Numbered from the stretch's first letter, positions 47,848 to 58,082 are shown. The stretch: DNA of 64,000 nt from JAABRB01 sp963735025 (GCA_963735025.1 CAVTJG010000009.1:1674001-1738000), one strand, 5' to 3'. Made by a program: numbers and translations. Notes: generated from the letters alone by a model not told the origin.

Positions 47848-48554
47848 CCAGCGTCCTCAATCTCGATCTGGCGAGTCCCTTCTTCGGTCTGGCACTAACC
47901 GTTTCCGCCTATTATGGCGCTGTCGCCCTCTGGCAGCGGACCGGGCGGCCCGCCTTCGGCCATCCCATCCTAATCGCGACGATCGCGACCGGCGCCGTTC
48001 TGCTGCTCGCCGACCTACCTTACGTGCAATATGCCGAGCAGACCCGTCCGCTCTCGCTCGGCCTCGGGCTCGTGGTCGTTCTCCTCTCGGTGCCGCTCTG
48101 TCGAAATTGGCACGAACTCGCAGCGCGCCGGATACCTTGTGCGATAGCGCTTTTCGCCGGGGCGGCGGTCGCCGCCGGCTCTGCCACCGCCCTTCCGATT
48201 GCCCTCGGTGCCGACTGCAATTTCCTCGCGACACTTCTCCCGAAATCGGCAACCGCCGCCGTGGCTGTTGGCGTATCCGAGCAACTGGGCGGGCTGGCGG
48301 GCGTTACCGCAGTGGTCGTGATTGGAACCGGCATCGCGGGCGCCGTTCTCGGCCCGATCGTGCTCGACCGGATCGGCGTTACTGACGAGCGCGCACGCGG
48401 CTTTGCGTTGGGCGTCGCTTCGCACGCGATCGGAACGGCCAGGGCGCTGCAGATCTCCGACAGGGCAGGCGCTTTCGCCGGCCTCGGAATGGTTCTAAAC
48501 GCGATATTGACCATCGCCGCTGCACCGGCCCTGATGCACTTAATCGCGCGGTGA
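47844..48554 (+). CDS. lrgB: LrgB-family membrane protein (module copy 1)
   Basis: A 236-residue protein with about seven hydrophobic segments. Diagnostic stretches are LATLLPKSATAAVAVGVSEQ and RARGFALGVASHAIGTARAL, the conserved core of LrgB. It forms a two-component membrane system with LrgA, with which it is translationally coupled through an ATGA overlap. It is shortly followed by an IS30 element 63 bases past the stop, which may have separated it from other genes. Confidence 0.92.
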   Translation: MTSVLNLDLASPFFGLALTVSAYYGAVALWQRTGRPAFGHPILIATIATGAVLLLADLPYVQYAEQTRPLSLGLGLVVVLLSVPLCRNWHELAARRIPCAIALFAGAAVAAGSATALPIALGADCNFLATLLPKSATAAVAVGVSEQLGGLAGVTAVVVIGTGIAGAVLGPIVLDRIGVTDERARGFALGVASHAIGTARALQISDRAGAFAGLGMVLNAILTIAAAPALMHLIAR

Positions 48555-48617
48555 AAAATGCCTTCGGCGTCCCTGCGTCCCCAAGTAAACGGGCGGTCTC
48601 GAGCGTCCGATTTGGGT

Positions 48618-49846
48618 TGCGGATTCAACCGGTCGACGCAACAGACTGAAGAAATCGCTCAGCGGGTGTCTCGTAGTTTAGTGTCTTCCTCGGGCGTTCG
48701 TTGAGTCGCCGAGCGATCGCGTTGAGTTTGGATTGCGAGTAGGCTGAAAGGTCGATGCCTTTGGGCAAGTATTGCCTCAATAGCCCGTTCGCATTCTCGT
48801 TCGAGCCGCGTTGCCAAGGGCTCTGCGGATCACAGAAGTAGACCTTGATGTCGGTTGCGAGCGTGAAGCGTTGGTGGTCCGCCATCTCTTTGCCGCGGTC
48901 CCAGGTCAGCGATTGGTAGAGTTCGTGCGGTAACTTCTGTGCATGCTTGATGAGCGCATTAACGACCGTTTCCGTATCTTTGCTGGCGACCTTGGCGAGC
49001 ATGACGTAGCGTGATTGACGCTCGACGAGCGTCGCGATCTGGCTATGCTTGCTGCCGAACAGAAGGTCCCCTTCCCAGTGACCCGGTACAGCGCGGTCTT
49101 CGACTGCGGCGGGACGCTCGCTGATGGATACCGCGTCAGTGATGCGACCGTGAATGCTGGTCTTTTGCGTGTGGTGGCGCGAGCGGCGCATCCCTCGGGT
49201 GCGCCGCAAATGCGCCACCAGCTCCTTCTTCAGCGCCCCGCGGGCCTGAATGAACAGGCTGCGATAAATGGTTTCGTGTGACACCTGATAGGTTTCGTCA
49301 TCGGGGCAGGTACGCTTGAGCCAGCCGGCAATCTGCTCGGGCGACCACTCCAGGCATAGCTTACTTGCCACGAGATGTGCCAACACTCGGTTTTGCACCA
49401 GTTTGCAGACCTTCGGGCGACAGGCCCGATTCCAAGCCGCCTGGTCGGCTCGACCGGCACGATACCCAGCCGGACCACCATTGCGCTGGATCTCGCGGCT
49501 GATCGTCGACGGTGCTCGGCCCAGCGACGCCGCGATCAACCGGATGGAGTTCCCCGCTACCACACCGCGTGAGATCTCTTCGCGCTCCGTCAACGTCAAT
49601 GCCCATCTCGAACGGTGCCGCTCGGCGGGGCGTATCCCGCCCGACTCAGCCAGAATGCCCTGTATCGATGAGTGGTACCGATCAAACAGCCCCGCGATCT
49701 GGTGAAGAGTCTCCCCCTTCTGCCAGCGCTCCCAGATCAGTGCCCTCTGGCTGGCGGAATAATAAATCCGTGGCCTTTGCTTCATCTGCAACACTCCTTT
49801 CGCCTCGACGGCGTCTAGTGTGTTGCATCGATCAGTTGAATCCGCA
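48618..49846 (-). mobile_element. IS30-family insertion sequence, complete
   Basis: About 1.23 kb with matching ends. TGCGGATTCAAC...CGCAACA at 48618-48643 and its complement at 49821-49846 agree at 23 of 26 positions. A two-base direct repeat GT flanks both sides (48616-48617 and 49847-48), which fits IS30 target duplication. The transposase stop lies inside the left end. The element is intact and may be active. Confidence 0.85.
48625..49785 (-). CDS. IS30-family transposase
   Basis: A 386-residue DDE transposase starting MKQRPRIYYSASQRALIWER, with AAAGGAG upstream. Two helix-turn-helix regions occur at the N-terminus (HQIAGLFDRYHSSIQGIL and SIRLIAASLGRAPSTISREI). The catalytic residues lie in VPGHWEGDLLFGSKHSQIAT, LTWDRGKEMADHQRF and WQRGSNENANGLLRQYLP. 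The frame is unbroken, in contrast to most other genes nearby. Upstream in-frame residues to 49908 lie outside the element, so the ATG at 49785 is the real start. Confidence 0.94.
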   Translation of the reverse strand: MKQRPRIYYSASQRALIWERWQKGETLHQIAGLFDRYHSSIQGILAESGGIRPAERHRSRWALTLTEREEISRGVVAGNSIRLIAASLGRAPSTISREIQRNGGPAGYRAGRADQAAWNRACRPKVCKLVQNRVLAHLVASKLCLEWSPEQIAGWLKRTCPDDETYQVSHETIYRSLFIQARGALKKELVAHLRRTRGMRRSRHHTQKTSIHGRITDAVSISERPAAVEDRAVPGHWEGDLLFGSKHSQIATLVERQSRYVMLAKVASKDTETVVNALIKHAQKLPHELYQSLTWDRGKEMADHQRFTLATDIKVYFCDPQSPWQRGSNENANGLLRQYLPKGIDLSAYSQSKLNAIARRLNERPRKTLNYETPAERFLQSVASTG

Positions 49847-50096
49847 GTTGTGAACAGACGTTCGATCCGCTCGAACTGAACGTGGAGAAAACGCGCGCAC
49901 CTCAGCACGTTTCAGCGAGTCTCGGCGAGCGAGGGCGGGCCGAAACTACCACTAAATCAATCGAATACTGCGCCTGTTAAGGCGGCGATTACGTAGCTCG
50001 CTCAAGGACTTATTGCCCTACCGTGGAGTATTCGTGATTCGCGGCACGCCCGGAAAGGGAAATACCTGCGTGGATGCACGTTCAGTGGCCGCTTAC

Positions 50097-51653
50097 GGCC
50101 TATTTTGTTGAAAAACTCCCTGAACTACGATTCGCGTGCGGGTTCTTAATCCCAGTCCAGCGACGAGGGAGGCGTCGAGATGATGGGGCAACAGGAGGGT
50201 GTGCAAGAACAGCTGTTCTACTAGTTCAATGAAAATAACACGTCGAACTGATCAACTTCTTCGGCGCATTGATCGCTTCTAGATCTAAGCGAGCTGCGAG
50301 GTCAACTCGCGGCTTCTACAGAACAACGGTAGCCTAGATCGATAGGAGCTGATGATCGGATGCTCAACGTCGGCTACTGCTTCGGGATCAATCGGAGCGG
50401 CGGCTATGCGAAGAGGTGCAACTGAACTTGCTTATCGCTGGTTCTGCGTCTGGGCTTGGGGGATGGTGTACGGAGCATTCGACGTCCAAGAATCGTCACG
50501 GCTGCTTTCGTGCGAGCGGGAGTAGATGGCTATCGATGAAGTAGTGCGCAGCTGCATGGCTGCTGGTATAGTCAAGGGAGAGGGGTTGCAGTGGACGACA
50601 GCGTTGTAGCGGCGATGCGAACAGACAACGCGGCGTGCAAGCAGCGAGGTGGTCGACTGGAAGGATCAGCGCTCAGTACAGGGCTGTTCGGGAGTATCTG
50701 GAATCGTTGGATGACGAGTCGCTGCCAAGCACTACGAAGAACATCTCGCTGACCGATCACAGTCGCGCTGGACGCGGCAAAGGCGGCACGCTTTTATGCT
50801 ACTCGACGAACTATCTGATCGACACCGAGCACGGCGTGATCTAGATGTGGAGGCAACACTGCCAACGCACCGCGGAGGTGGAGTCCGCAAGGCGATGGTT
50901 GATCGGGTTGCGGAGCGCTTCGATCTCACACCAGAGCGCCTCAACGGCGACACCGCTACGGGACGGCGCTGATGCTGGCGTGGATGGTCGAGGACAAAGG
51001 CATCGAGCCCATGTGCTGTGTGGGACAGGGCGCAAATAACGACGAAACGTTGTACAGCAGCGAGTTCCAGTGGAACGAGTACGCTGACGAATACCGCTGC
51101 CCAGGGGCACGCTTGCGCAGCGGGTACGTACATAAAGAACTCGCGTATGCACGTCACAAGGCGACACGATCATCTACTGGTACAGTCAGGCAGACTGCGC
51201 AACGTGCCAATCAAAGACCGCTGCTGCCGAACACGCCGATTCGCAAGATCGCGCGCAGCATCATGAATCGGCCGCGAGCTGGCGCGGCAAATCGCAACAC
51301 TGAGCAATATCGGCGCTCACGCTGCGAACGCAAGAAGGTAGAGATGTTGTTTGCGCACCTCAAGCGAATCCTCAAGTTGGATCGCTTGCGCTTTAGAGGG
51401 CTCAGCGGTGCCACCGACGAATTCACGCTGGCAGCTGCCGTTCAAAATCTACGGCGCTAAGCCAAGCTGGTCGCGCAAGGACCGCTGATTCCAGGCATCG
51501 GCGCGCTCACATGAGGCAAAAACCACCAATCAACGTTCAATCCGGGTCGTAGAATCCAGTTAAATCGTTCCGAACAGCGGGCAACGCGCTGGGCCACCCG
51601 GTTGCCCCTCACCAATTATTGAGCCGCAACCGAGTTCTTCAACAGAATAGGCC
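50097..51653 (+). mobile_element. IS1182-like insertion sequence, degenerate
   Basis: About 1.56 kb. GGCCTATTTTGTTGAAAAAC (50097-50116) reappears inverted at 51632-51653 as GAGTTCTTCAACAGAATAGG plus CC, with two mismatches in 22. The single gene between them is a transposase with many stops. It is a different subgroup from the element at 39761 (its transposase begins MMGQQ rather than MMEPL). Confidence 0.75.
50180..51460 (+). pseudogene. IS1182-like transposase, many stops and frameshifts
   Basis: The start MMGQQEGVQEQLFY and then ADDRMLNVGYCFGI correspond to the family's beginning (MMGxQxxVQEQLFY; MIRMLIVGYCFGIRSERRLC). Later pieces are REYLESLDDESLPSTTKNIS, YSTNYLIDTEHGVI, VDRVAERFDLTPERLNGDTA and, at the end, ERKKVEMLFAHLKRILKLDR with LSGATDEFTLAAAVQNLRR. 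In-frame stops and shifts are scattered throughout, so this is truly decayed. Confidence 0.85.
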
Positions 51654-51911
51654 AGCAGCGGCTGTACGGTCCCGTCGCCGAAAGCGGCCATTCGCCGGCG
51701 CCATCGACTCTTTACGGCGATCACCCTCCTTTGAGGAGGCCATTCAGCCCTTGAGCGGCATTGGCGTCGCGCCCAGGCACGGCCAAATACTGGCCGGCAT
51801 CGGTCTTCAAGTCGACGGTTAGGAAGGGCCTGCCGGTTACAAATGGGCCACTAGTTGTGCTTCAGCTTATCCGCCCTGCCTTTTACGACCATAAATCCGC
51901 TTCTCATAAAC

Positions 51912-54900
51912 TCAGCGAATTTCCGAAAAAAGGCGCTTGGCGCGCGACAGCAGGACCTTCGAGCCGAGCCGCCCGAAGATCGCGCGCGCCCGTTCCGCGT
52001 GAAAGCGAGCCTCGGATAAGTCGTTTGACTGCAGGATTTCCGCACCAGCGAGGTGCGCGCGTCCTAAGTCCAGTTCCGCGCCCACGGTTGTGAAGCTCTC
52101 CAAAGCCGCTTGCAGATATCTGCGTGCAACTTCCCAGTCGCCACGCGATCCTCGTTCTGCGTAGAGTTGCATCAAAACGACCGAAGCGATCCCGAGCTCC
52201 AACCGAATCGGACGATTCTTGGCCCACTCGATTGCTTTTTCCGCGTTTCGCCACGCCAGGTCAGTATGTCCGGCAATGAAATACAATGCAGCGGCTCGTG
52301 CATATGTTGCGGCAGTCTCGTGGGCGAAAAAACCTCCATGCTGAACTATTTCTACGCCCCTTTCTGCGATCTCGAAACCGTTCTCCGAATCCTTGCTGTC
52401 TATCGCGAGTAGTGCCCGGACCCATACCAGCCAAGTCGTCGCCTGAAAATGTGGGACGCGGCGAAAAAGTTCCTCCGCCATATCCATATAGCGTACAAAA
52501 TCTCCCGAATCTCCTGAATTGGCCTTGGCATTCGCCATGGCGATGAGCGACCAGAGTATTTGCCTCTTGTCATCGCTCTTCTGGGAAAACTCGAGCGATT
52601 TCCTGGCATAGGACTCGGCACGCTCTGAGTTTCCCACCGGTTCCACGACAGCGCGAGAGATGCAGGTGGAGGCCTCTCCTGCCCGATTTTCGAGAATGGT
52701 TTGCAACTCCAATGACTTCTCGAACAAATGAATTGCATCCGGAAGCGTGGATGTAGTCAGGCGCAAAAGCCCAAGGTGATTGAGTACGGAGGCTATTCGC
52801 ACTTGATCGTTGTCTGTCTCGGCCAGCTCCAAGGCCTTTGAATAGCTCTCGTCACACCGCTCGAACTCGCCTATGTCATAGTAGGCGCGACCAATCTTCG
52901 CGTGCGAATGCACTAAGAGCCTTGATCCTGCAATCCTTCAGCCTTTTTCAATGCAGACGAATAGAGTTCCAAGCCGCGACCGAGATCAACCAAAAAAGTG
53001 CGAATTGATCCGAGCAAGATTGAAATCTCAATAGTGGCCTGCTCGTTTTCTTTGGAGACGCCCATCTTCTCGAGCGCGCTTAACGCCGACGCGAACGCTT
53101 CGGCGGCTTCCAAGTTCGCGTATTCCGCGTACGCTTTGCGGCCCTTTATCACGAAGAACTTAAGAGCCTTGTCCCAGATTCCCGCTTAACGGTAATGATA
53201 AGCGATGTGGCCAGCATCACCTTCAACAGGGGCATTGCGCGCAAGGGAGGCCCGTTCTGGCGTGATTGATAGTTGAGAGGCGCGATCCAAAACGGTTGCG
53301 ATTCTCCTGTGAATCTGTTCGCGCTCCGACGAAGCAGGTTGACGTATATGGCGTCGCGAATTAGCGCATGCTGAACAGATAATGGATTGGCGGCGTTTCG
53401 CGCGAATACGTGCGTTCGCTACAACTGTTCAGCGCTGAATTAAGCGCGCATGAGGTACTTCAACAGTACGGCTAGCAACGCATGCGAGAATTGGCGACGA
53501 TACAGGCGGCGATTGCAGGACTCTTATCGATGTCGAGTGATCAAGCGCGCTATTATTAGATCTGCAATGTCGCGGGAATGACAAGTCAATGCATGGCAAA
53601 GCTTGTGGTGGTTCATGGACAGGTGTCTATTCGCATCTCGAGTACGCTCTTTGTGAGTTTCAATGAATAGGGGAATACGTCTCCACGATAGACAATCGCA
53701 TTTCGAACGTGTCGGGAACGACGCCTGCGCTAGCTATCTCCTCAACCATTGCGAGCTTGCTGGTCAGGCGATTGAGGCTCAGGTGCGTATGTTCAGGAGA
53801 TCAGAAAGTTCTGAAATTGCGCGGGTGTGACGTCAACAAAATCAATACTGCGTGCCCGAGATCGCTTCGATCAGTTGTACCAGCTATTGTAGGTTGATGG
53901 ATCGGCCAATGGATGTCCTCGAACACCAGGGCAAGGATGGCACCCCCGCTAGCTCAATCACGTAGCGCGTCAACGCATCCATCGTTCTGGCACGACGAAC
54001 TTTGGGGGGCAGATTGGCTACCACGCGCGCCTCATCCGCGTTTTCGATACCGATAAGCGCGGCGACCAGGGGCATAACGCTGGATCGTCGGGAACGAGTT
54101 CTCCAGCACTCGCAGGAGCTTGGAGTTTTTCTCGCTATCCGGCTCCTCGCTGACGATTCCGGAATCGGCCAGAAAGCGTGCGACGATCGGCCAGAACGCG
54201 GAGTTCGGTAGATTTGTGAACACTGATAGCGAATCAGGGCGATCGGCTCCTTGGTAATCTCGTCGACAATTGCACGAATCAGGCGCGACTTTCCAATGCT
54301 CGCTCCCCACCAGCAACGCGGCTTGACCTCTCCGGATTTCGCGTGCGCTATCGCTTCTCCATGAAGGTCAGCTCTTCGTCTCGGCCTATCATTTTCAGCA
54401 GCCTCGCGCTCGCTCGGCTGTCGAACCGACTGGCTGCAAGCACCTCGCGCTCTACCGCGAATACCTTTTGGTTCGCGCTGAGCCGTGGCTCGAGATTCGG
54501 GTCACGGGCACGCACGTCGAAAGCCCCGGCAATCCGATCTGCAGTCTCCTGATCCACCAAAATTTGATTCGGTTTCGTCGCCGCAAGGATCTTATCGACC
54601 ACACCGAGTACATCGCCGAGGAACACATCCTGCTCACCGTGTTGGTTTCCCGTTCGACTCGCGATGATCATCCCCATCGCCACGCCGATACGACAACTTG
54701 GAAGGGAGAGCTTCCCGGTTTCGCGGAGTCCTTGGATCATTTCACGTATTGCCAATGCTGCCCGCGCTGCGCGGCCTGGGTCATCTTCATGCGCGACAGG
54801 CCAACCCAGGCACGCCACGAGTCGCTCACCCACCTCGTTTATGACTGTCCCTTCGACAACAGCAATCTCGGCGCGGGCACGACCCGAAAACGCGGAAAAT

Positions 54901-55295
54901 CTGTCCTGGACGAGTTCGATATCGTTCGCGCCTCCGTCGAGGCTGGTGATATCCAAATCGACGACGAGTAGCGCCACCTTGCGGCGTTCCTGGCGCCGAG
55001 AATTGGAGATATGGACGGCGGGATCGTCCGATGGCCGTCCGACTTGTGTGGTTTGGGGTCTATCGGGAGGGGGCTCTGGTTGCGCGTCGCCGCCGGGACG
55101 TTCGAGCATGCGCAGCAGCCCGATCTTCGAAGAGACGCCCAGCTTCCGGTAAATCGCGCTCAGGTGGGTTCGGACCGTGGTCGGCGCGATGAACAATCGC
55201 TCGGCGATCTCTCGGTAGCTCGCCCCGCCCGCATAGGCCTCGGCGATCTGACGCTCACGAAGGGTGAGCGGCTCAGGCTTCGTTCTCCGGGCCAT
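51912..55295 (-). pseudogene. LuxR/cyclase-like/ATPase/TPR regulator (module copy 2), decayed
   Basis: The span of 3.38 kb matches copy 1 (3.3 kb). The N-terminal 315 residues are intact: helix-turn-helix (LTLRERQIAEAYAGGASYRE, IAPTTVRTHLSAIYRKLGV) and a cyclase-like domain that keeps the first aspartate position (VALLVVDLDITS). A stop at 54348 precedes an ATPase region scattered over frames (HAFWPIVARFLADSGI; VFEDIHWP). The middle (53160-53880) is badly eroded but still reads HRRIATVLDRASQLSITPE. The TPR tail (53152-51912) is well preserved in two frames (YYDIGEFERCDESYSKALEL). The region is visibly lower in GC than its surroundings. Confidence 0.85.
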
Positions 55296-55338
55296 GGACA
55301 GTGCTCGAACCTCAGCCGTTTCCGACCAAGACTATCAA

Positions 55339-55371
55339 AATACTGCAGATGCAGTAGCCCCAATACTGCAG
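55339..55371. promoter_or_regulatory. paired AATACTGCAG direct repeats (candidate operator)
   Basis: AATACTGCAG occurs at 55339-55348 and 55362-55371, a spacing of 23 bases, and the first copy is part of the dyad CTGCAGATGCAG. They lie 44 bases upstream of the regulator-2 start in the gap shared with lrgA copy 2. They could bind the LuxR-type domain. The sequence differs from the palindrome in copy 1. Confidence 0.45.
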
Positions 55372-55468
55372 CCGAGTGATGTCCCCGAAGCCGGCGCTGT
55401 TCCACCCTTGCGACCAAGTCGAACGTCCCCGACGCCGCGGGCGCCGGAACCGAAACGAGGGTGCGCTC

Positions 55469-56008
55469 ATGAAATCTGCAGTTACCTCTTCATCTCCTAT
55501 AGGCCTGTCGCCGACAGTCGCAATTTCCACACCGGCAATCGACGGCGATATCATTCCCGGGAGTCGGCCCTGGGCTGACCGCCTTCGCCGCGCCGCCCCG
55601 GCTCGCGGTGCACTCGAGGAGTCACGATCGGCACCGCCAAGTAGTGCGAGCATTATTGCGTCAATGGGGCTTGTCCTCGGATTCACCGTCATCGGGGACG
55701 CGGTTGCCGAAAGCTTCGCCGTACCGGTGCCGGGTGCCGCCATCGGCATGTTGATGCTCGCGGGTGTATTCGCCGTCCGTGGCGCCGCTGACCCCGCATC
55801 CGGACGGATCTTCGATGTCACTGCGCCGCACATCCCGCTCTTCTTCGTCCCGGCGGCGGCTGGGATCGTCGCGAGCGCGGACCTGCTGGCCCGGGCCTGG
55901 CTCTCTGTCTGCGTCGCGATCGTCCTCGGGACAGCTGTCACCCTCATCGCCACCGGCACACTAGCCCAGATCTTGCTGCGGCGGGCTGCGAAGGGAGGAA
56001 CGGCATGA
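55469..56008 (+). CDS. lrgA: CidA/LrgA-family membrane protein with N-terminal extension (module copy 2)
   Basis: A 179-residue protein whose last 110 residues are a normal LrgA core (AVPVPGAAIGMLMLAGVFAV and DVTAPHIPLFFVPAAAGIVA). The first 60-70 residues (SSPIGLSPTVAISTPAIDGD and an arginine-rich stretch) are absent from copy 1 and of unknown role. An internal start near 55649-55664 (IIASMGLVLGF) would give a normal-sized protein and may be the true one. The stop overlaps the lrgB copy 2 start (ATGA). Confidence 0.82.
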   Translation: MKSAVTSSSPIGLSPTVAISTPAIDGDIIPGSRPWADRLRRAAPARGALEESRSAPPSSASIIASMGLVLGFTVIGDAVAESFAVPVPGAAIGMLMLAGVFAVRGAADPASGRIFDVTAPHIPLFFVPAAAGIVASADLLARAWLSVCVAIVLGTAVTLIATGTLAQILLRRAAKGGTA

Positions 56009-56715
56009 ACAGCTGGTTCTCTCTCCTCCAGGCGCATCCGCTGTTCGGCGTCCTTGTCACAGTTGTCGCTTACACAGTCGCCAGCAAGCTATGGCAGCGG
56101 CTCGGAAAGCCCCCTCTGCTGCACCCCGTGCTGGTGGCTACGGCCCTGGTCACTTTGCTGCTCGTGACAACCGGTATGAGCTACGAGGACTATTTCGCGC
56201 AGGCCTATCTGTTGAATGAGGCGCTCGGGGTGGTAATCGTGCTGCTTGCAGTGCCGCTGTCGCGCCAACTGAGCCTCATCGCGAATGCCAGCTACCCCAT
56301 CGCGATCGCGCTCATCGCCGGATCCGTCGTAGCCGTGTTAAGCGCGCTTGCTCTGCCAAGCGCCGTCGGCGCCGGGAACGAACTGCTGGCGACACTCGCG
56401 CCGAAGTCCGCCACTACGGCCGTAGCCGTCGAAGTCGCCGCCAAACTCGGTGGCGTCGCCGGGCTAACGGCGGTGGTAGTAATATCGACGGGGATATTTG
56501 GTGCGGTTTTTGGTCCCGCGATTCTGCGGGCGGTGGGCATCGAGGACGACCGCGCGAAGGGATTCGCTCTGGGGGTCGCCTCTCACGCGATTGGAACCGC
56601 CCGGGCGTTTCAGATATCCGAGGTAGCCGGCGCGTTCGCGAGCCTTGGAATGATTCTCAACGCGCTGCTCACTATAGTTCTGGTTCCGATGGTCTTCGCC
56701 TTGGCCGTGCCATGA
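56005..56715 (+). CDS. lrgB: LrgB-family membrane protein (module copy 2)
   Basis: A 236-residue LrgB with LLATLAPKSATTAVAVEVAA and DRAKGFALGVASHAIGTARA. It has the same length as copy 1 and is clearly homologous throughout, but differs at many positions, so the duplication is old or the two copies arrived separately. It is translationally coupled to lrgA. The frame is intact although its cognate regulator is broken. Confidence 0.92.
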   Translation: MNSWFSLLQAHPLFGVLVTVVAYTVASKLWQRLGKPPLLHPVLVATALVTLLLVTTGMSYEDYFAQAYLLNEALGVVIVLLAVPLSRQLSLIANASYPIAIALIAGSVVAVLSALALPSAVGAGNELLATLAPKSATTAVAVEVAAKLGGVAGLTAVVVISTGIFGAVFGPAILRAVGIEDDRAKGFALGVASHAIGTARAFQISEVAGAFASLGMILNALLTIVLVPMVFALAVP

Positions 56716-56954
56716 CTGCTCCCGGATGTCCGAAAGTTGGGACGTCCGCTCATGGCCGTTCCGGGAAAGTTCGCGAACGTCCGCTTCGCTATGAGCGACA
56801 GGCCGCAACGGGTTGTGAGCAGACGATCAGTTCAATTCGTTGATGTTCGCCGTAGGGAACATCATGCACCCTTCCGCGACTCGTGGCGAACGAACGCTCT
56901 CCCTAAATGTGGCTGAGCTGATCAATCTGATGCTGCGCCTTGTGCGTAGCGCCG

Positions 56955-57980
56955 CTACCGCGCGCCTGGCGCGTGCTTGGCCAATTCGCGCTCGATCACG
57001 CGCCGCGCGCGGACTCCTCCGGAGTCGATGTTGAAGTTCCGCAGCGCACGGTCCGGCCAGCGCATGAGGTTCTCCTGCTGCGCTTCCAGGACGACGATGT
57101 CCTCCGCGAATACTGCGCTCTGGGCATCCTTGATGCGGTAGGTCAACCCTTGATCCTTGACCTCGAAGTCGCGCGCCATGCCCCAGAAATACCAGGTCGT
57201 GGTTTCCGACTCCGGCGTCATCACGTCCACCACGATTCCTGTCACGCCGTGCGCACGGTTTCCCTCCGGTGCTCCGGTGCCCGACCGCGCCACGCCCACG
57301 TCGATATTGACCGTTGCAGGCAACGTGAAAGTGCCGATCTGCCAGCGGTCGCAGAGGTCGTTCGACTTGAGATTCGTGGCCCAGAAGGGCGGCGGCTCGA
57401 TGTCGTGCATCCAGCGCGTCACCGTGACCGACTTTTCATCCTCGGTGGTCTTGATGGGCGCCTGGGTAATCTCTTCCTGGCCGATGCTCGTCGGGTGCAC
57501 GAAAGTTTCGTGCGTCAGATCCATCAGGTTGTCCACCAGCAACCGGTAGTCGCAGCGTACGAAGTAAGTGCCGCCGTCGAACGCCCAGTTCGGGTCGGAG
57601 CACCAGTGCAGGTCGGAAATCAGCGCCTCGTCGGCAAGCGCCGGATCGCCGATCCACACCCAGACGAAGCGATGCCGCTCGACCACGGGATAGGCCTTGA
57701 CCTTCACGCTGGCGGGGACCTTGTCCATGTTCGGCATGTGGACGCACTCGCCCTTGCCGTTGAGCTCGATGCCGTGATAGCCGCAGACGATGAGGTCGCC
57801 CTTCACCTGGCCCTTCGACAGCGGCAGCATGCGGTGGGGACAGCAGTCTTCCAGCGCGACCAGGCTCCGATCGGGCCGGCGGTACAGCACGATCGGCTCG
57901 CCGCACACGGTTCGCGCGAAGGGCTTCTGCTTGACTTCGTAGTCCCAGGCGATGACGTACCAGTAGTTCGAAAGGAACAT
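56955..57980 (-). CDS. Rieske-type aromatic ring-hydroxylating oxygenase (VanA-like)
   Basis: A 341-residue oxygenase component. The Rieske cluster ligands are in DCCPHRMLPLSKG (CxH) and VCGYHGIELNGKG (CxxH). The mononuclear iron site is DNLMDLTHETFVHP. These features and length fit the vanillate O-demethylase oxygenase group, which removes methyl groups from methoxylated aromatics or hydroxylates related substrates. A ferredoxin reductase partner (VanB) is not nearby, so electrons must come from elsewhere. It is preceded after 102 bases by the thioesterase gene. Confidence 0.9.
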   Translation of the reverse strand: MFLSNYWYVIAWDYEVKQKPFARTVCGEPIVLYRRPDRSLVALEDCCPHRMLPLSKGQVKGDLIVCGYHGIELNGKGECVHMPNMDKVPASVKVKAYPVVERHRFVWVWIGDPALADEALISDLHWCSDPNWAFDGGTYFVRCDYRLLVDNLMDLTHETFVHPTSIGQEEITQAPIKTTEDEKSVTVTRWMHDIEPPPFWATNLKSNDLCDRWQIGTFTLPATVNIDVGVARSGTGAPEGNRAHGVTGIVVDVMTPESETTTWYFWGMARDFEVKDQGLTYRIKDAQSAVFAEDIVVLEAQQENLMRWPDRALRNFNIDSGGVRARRVIERELAKHAPGAR

Positions 57981-58082
57981 GGTCGGCCCTCCGCAATTTC
58001 CGCGACCACCGGGGCGTGGACGCCTGACGGGAATTATCGCGCAGTCCGCTTCGAGCCGGGACGGTACGCGCCTGTGCGGACC

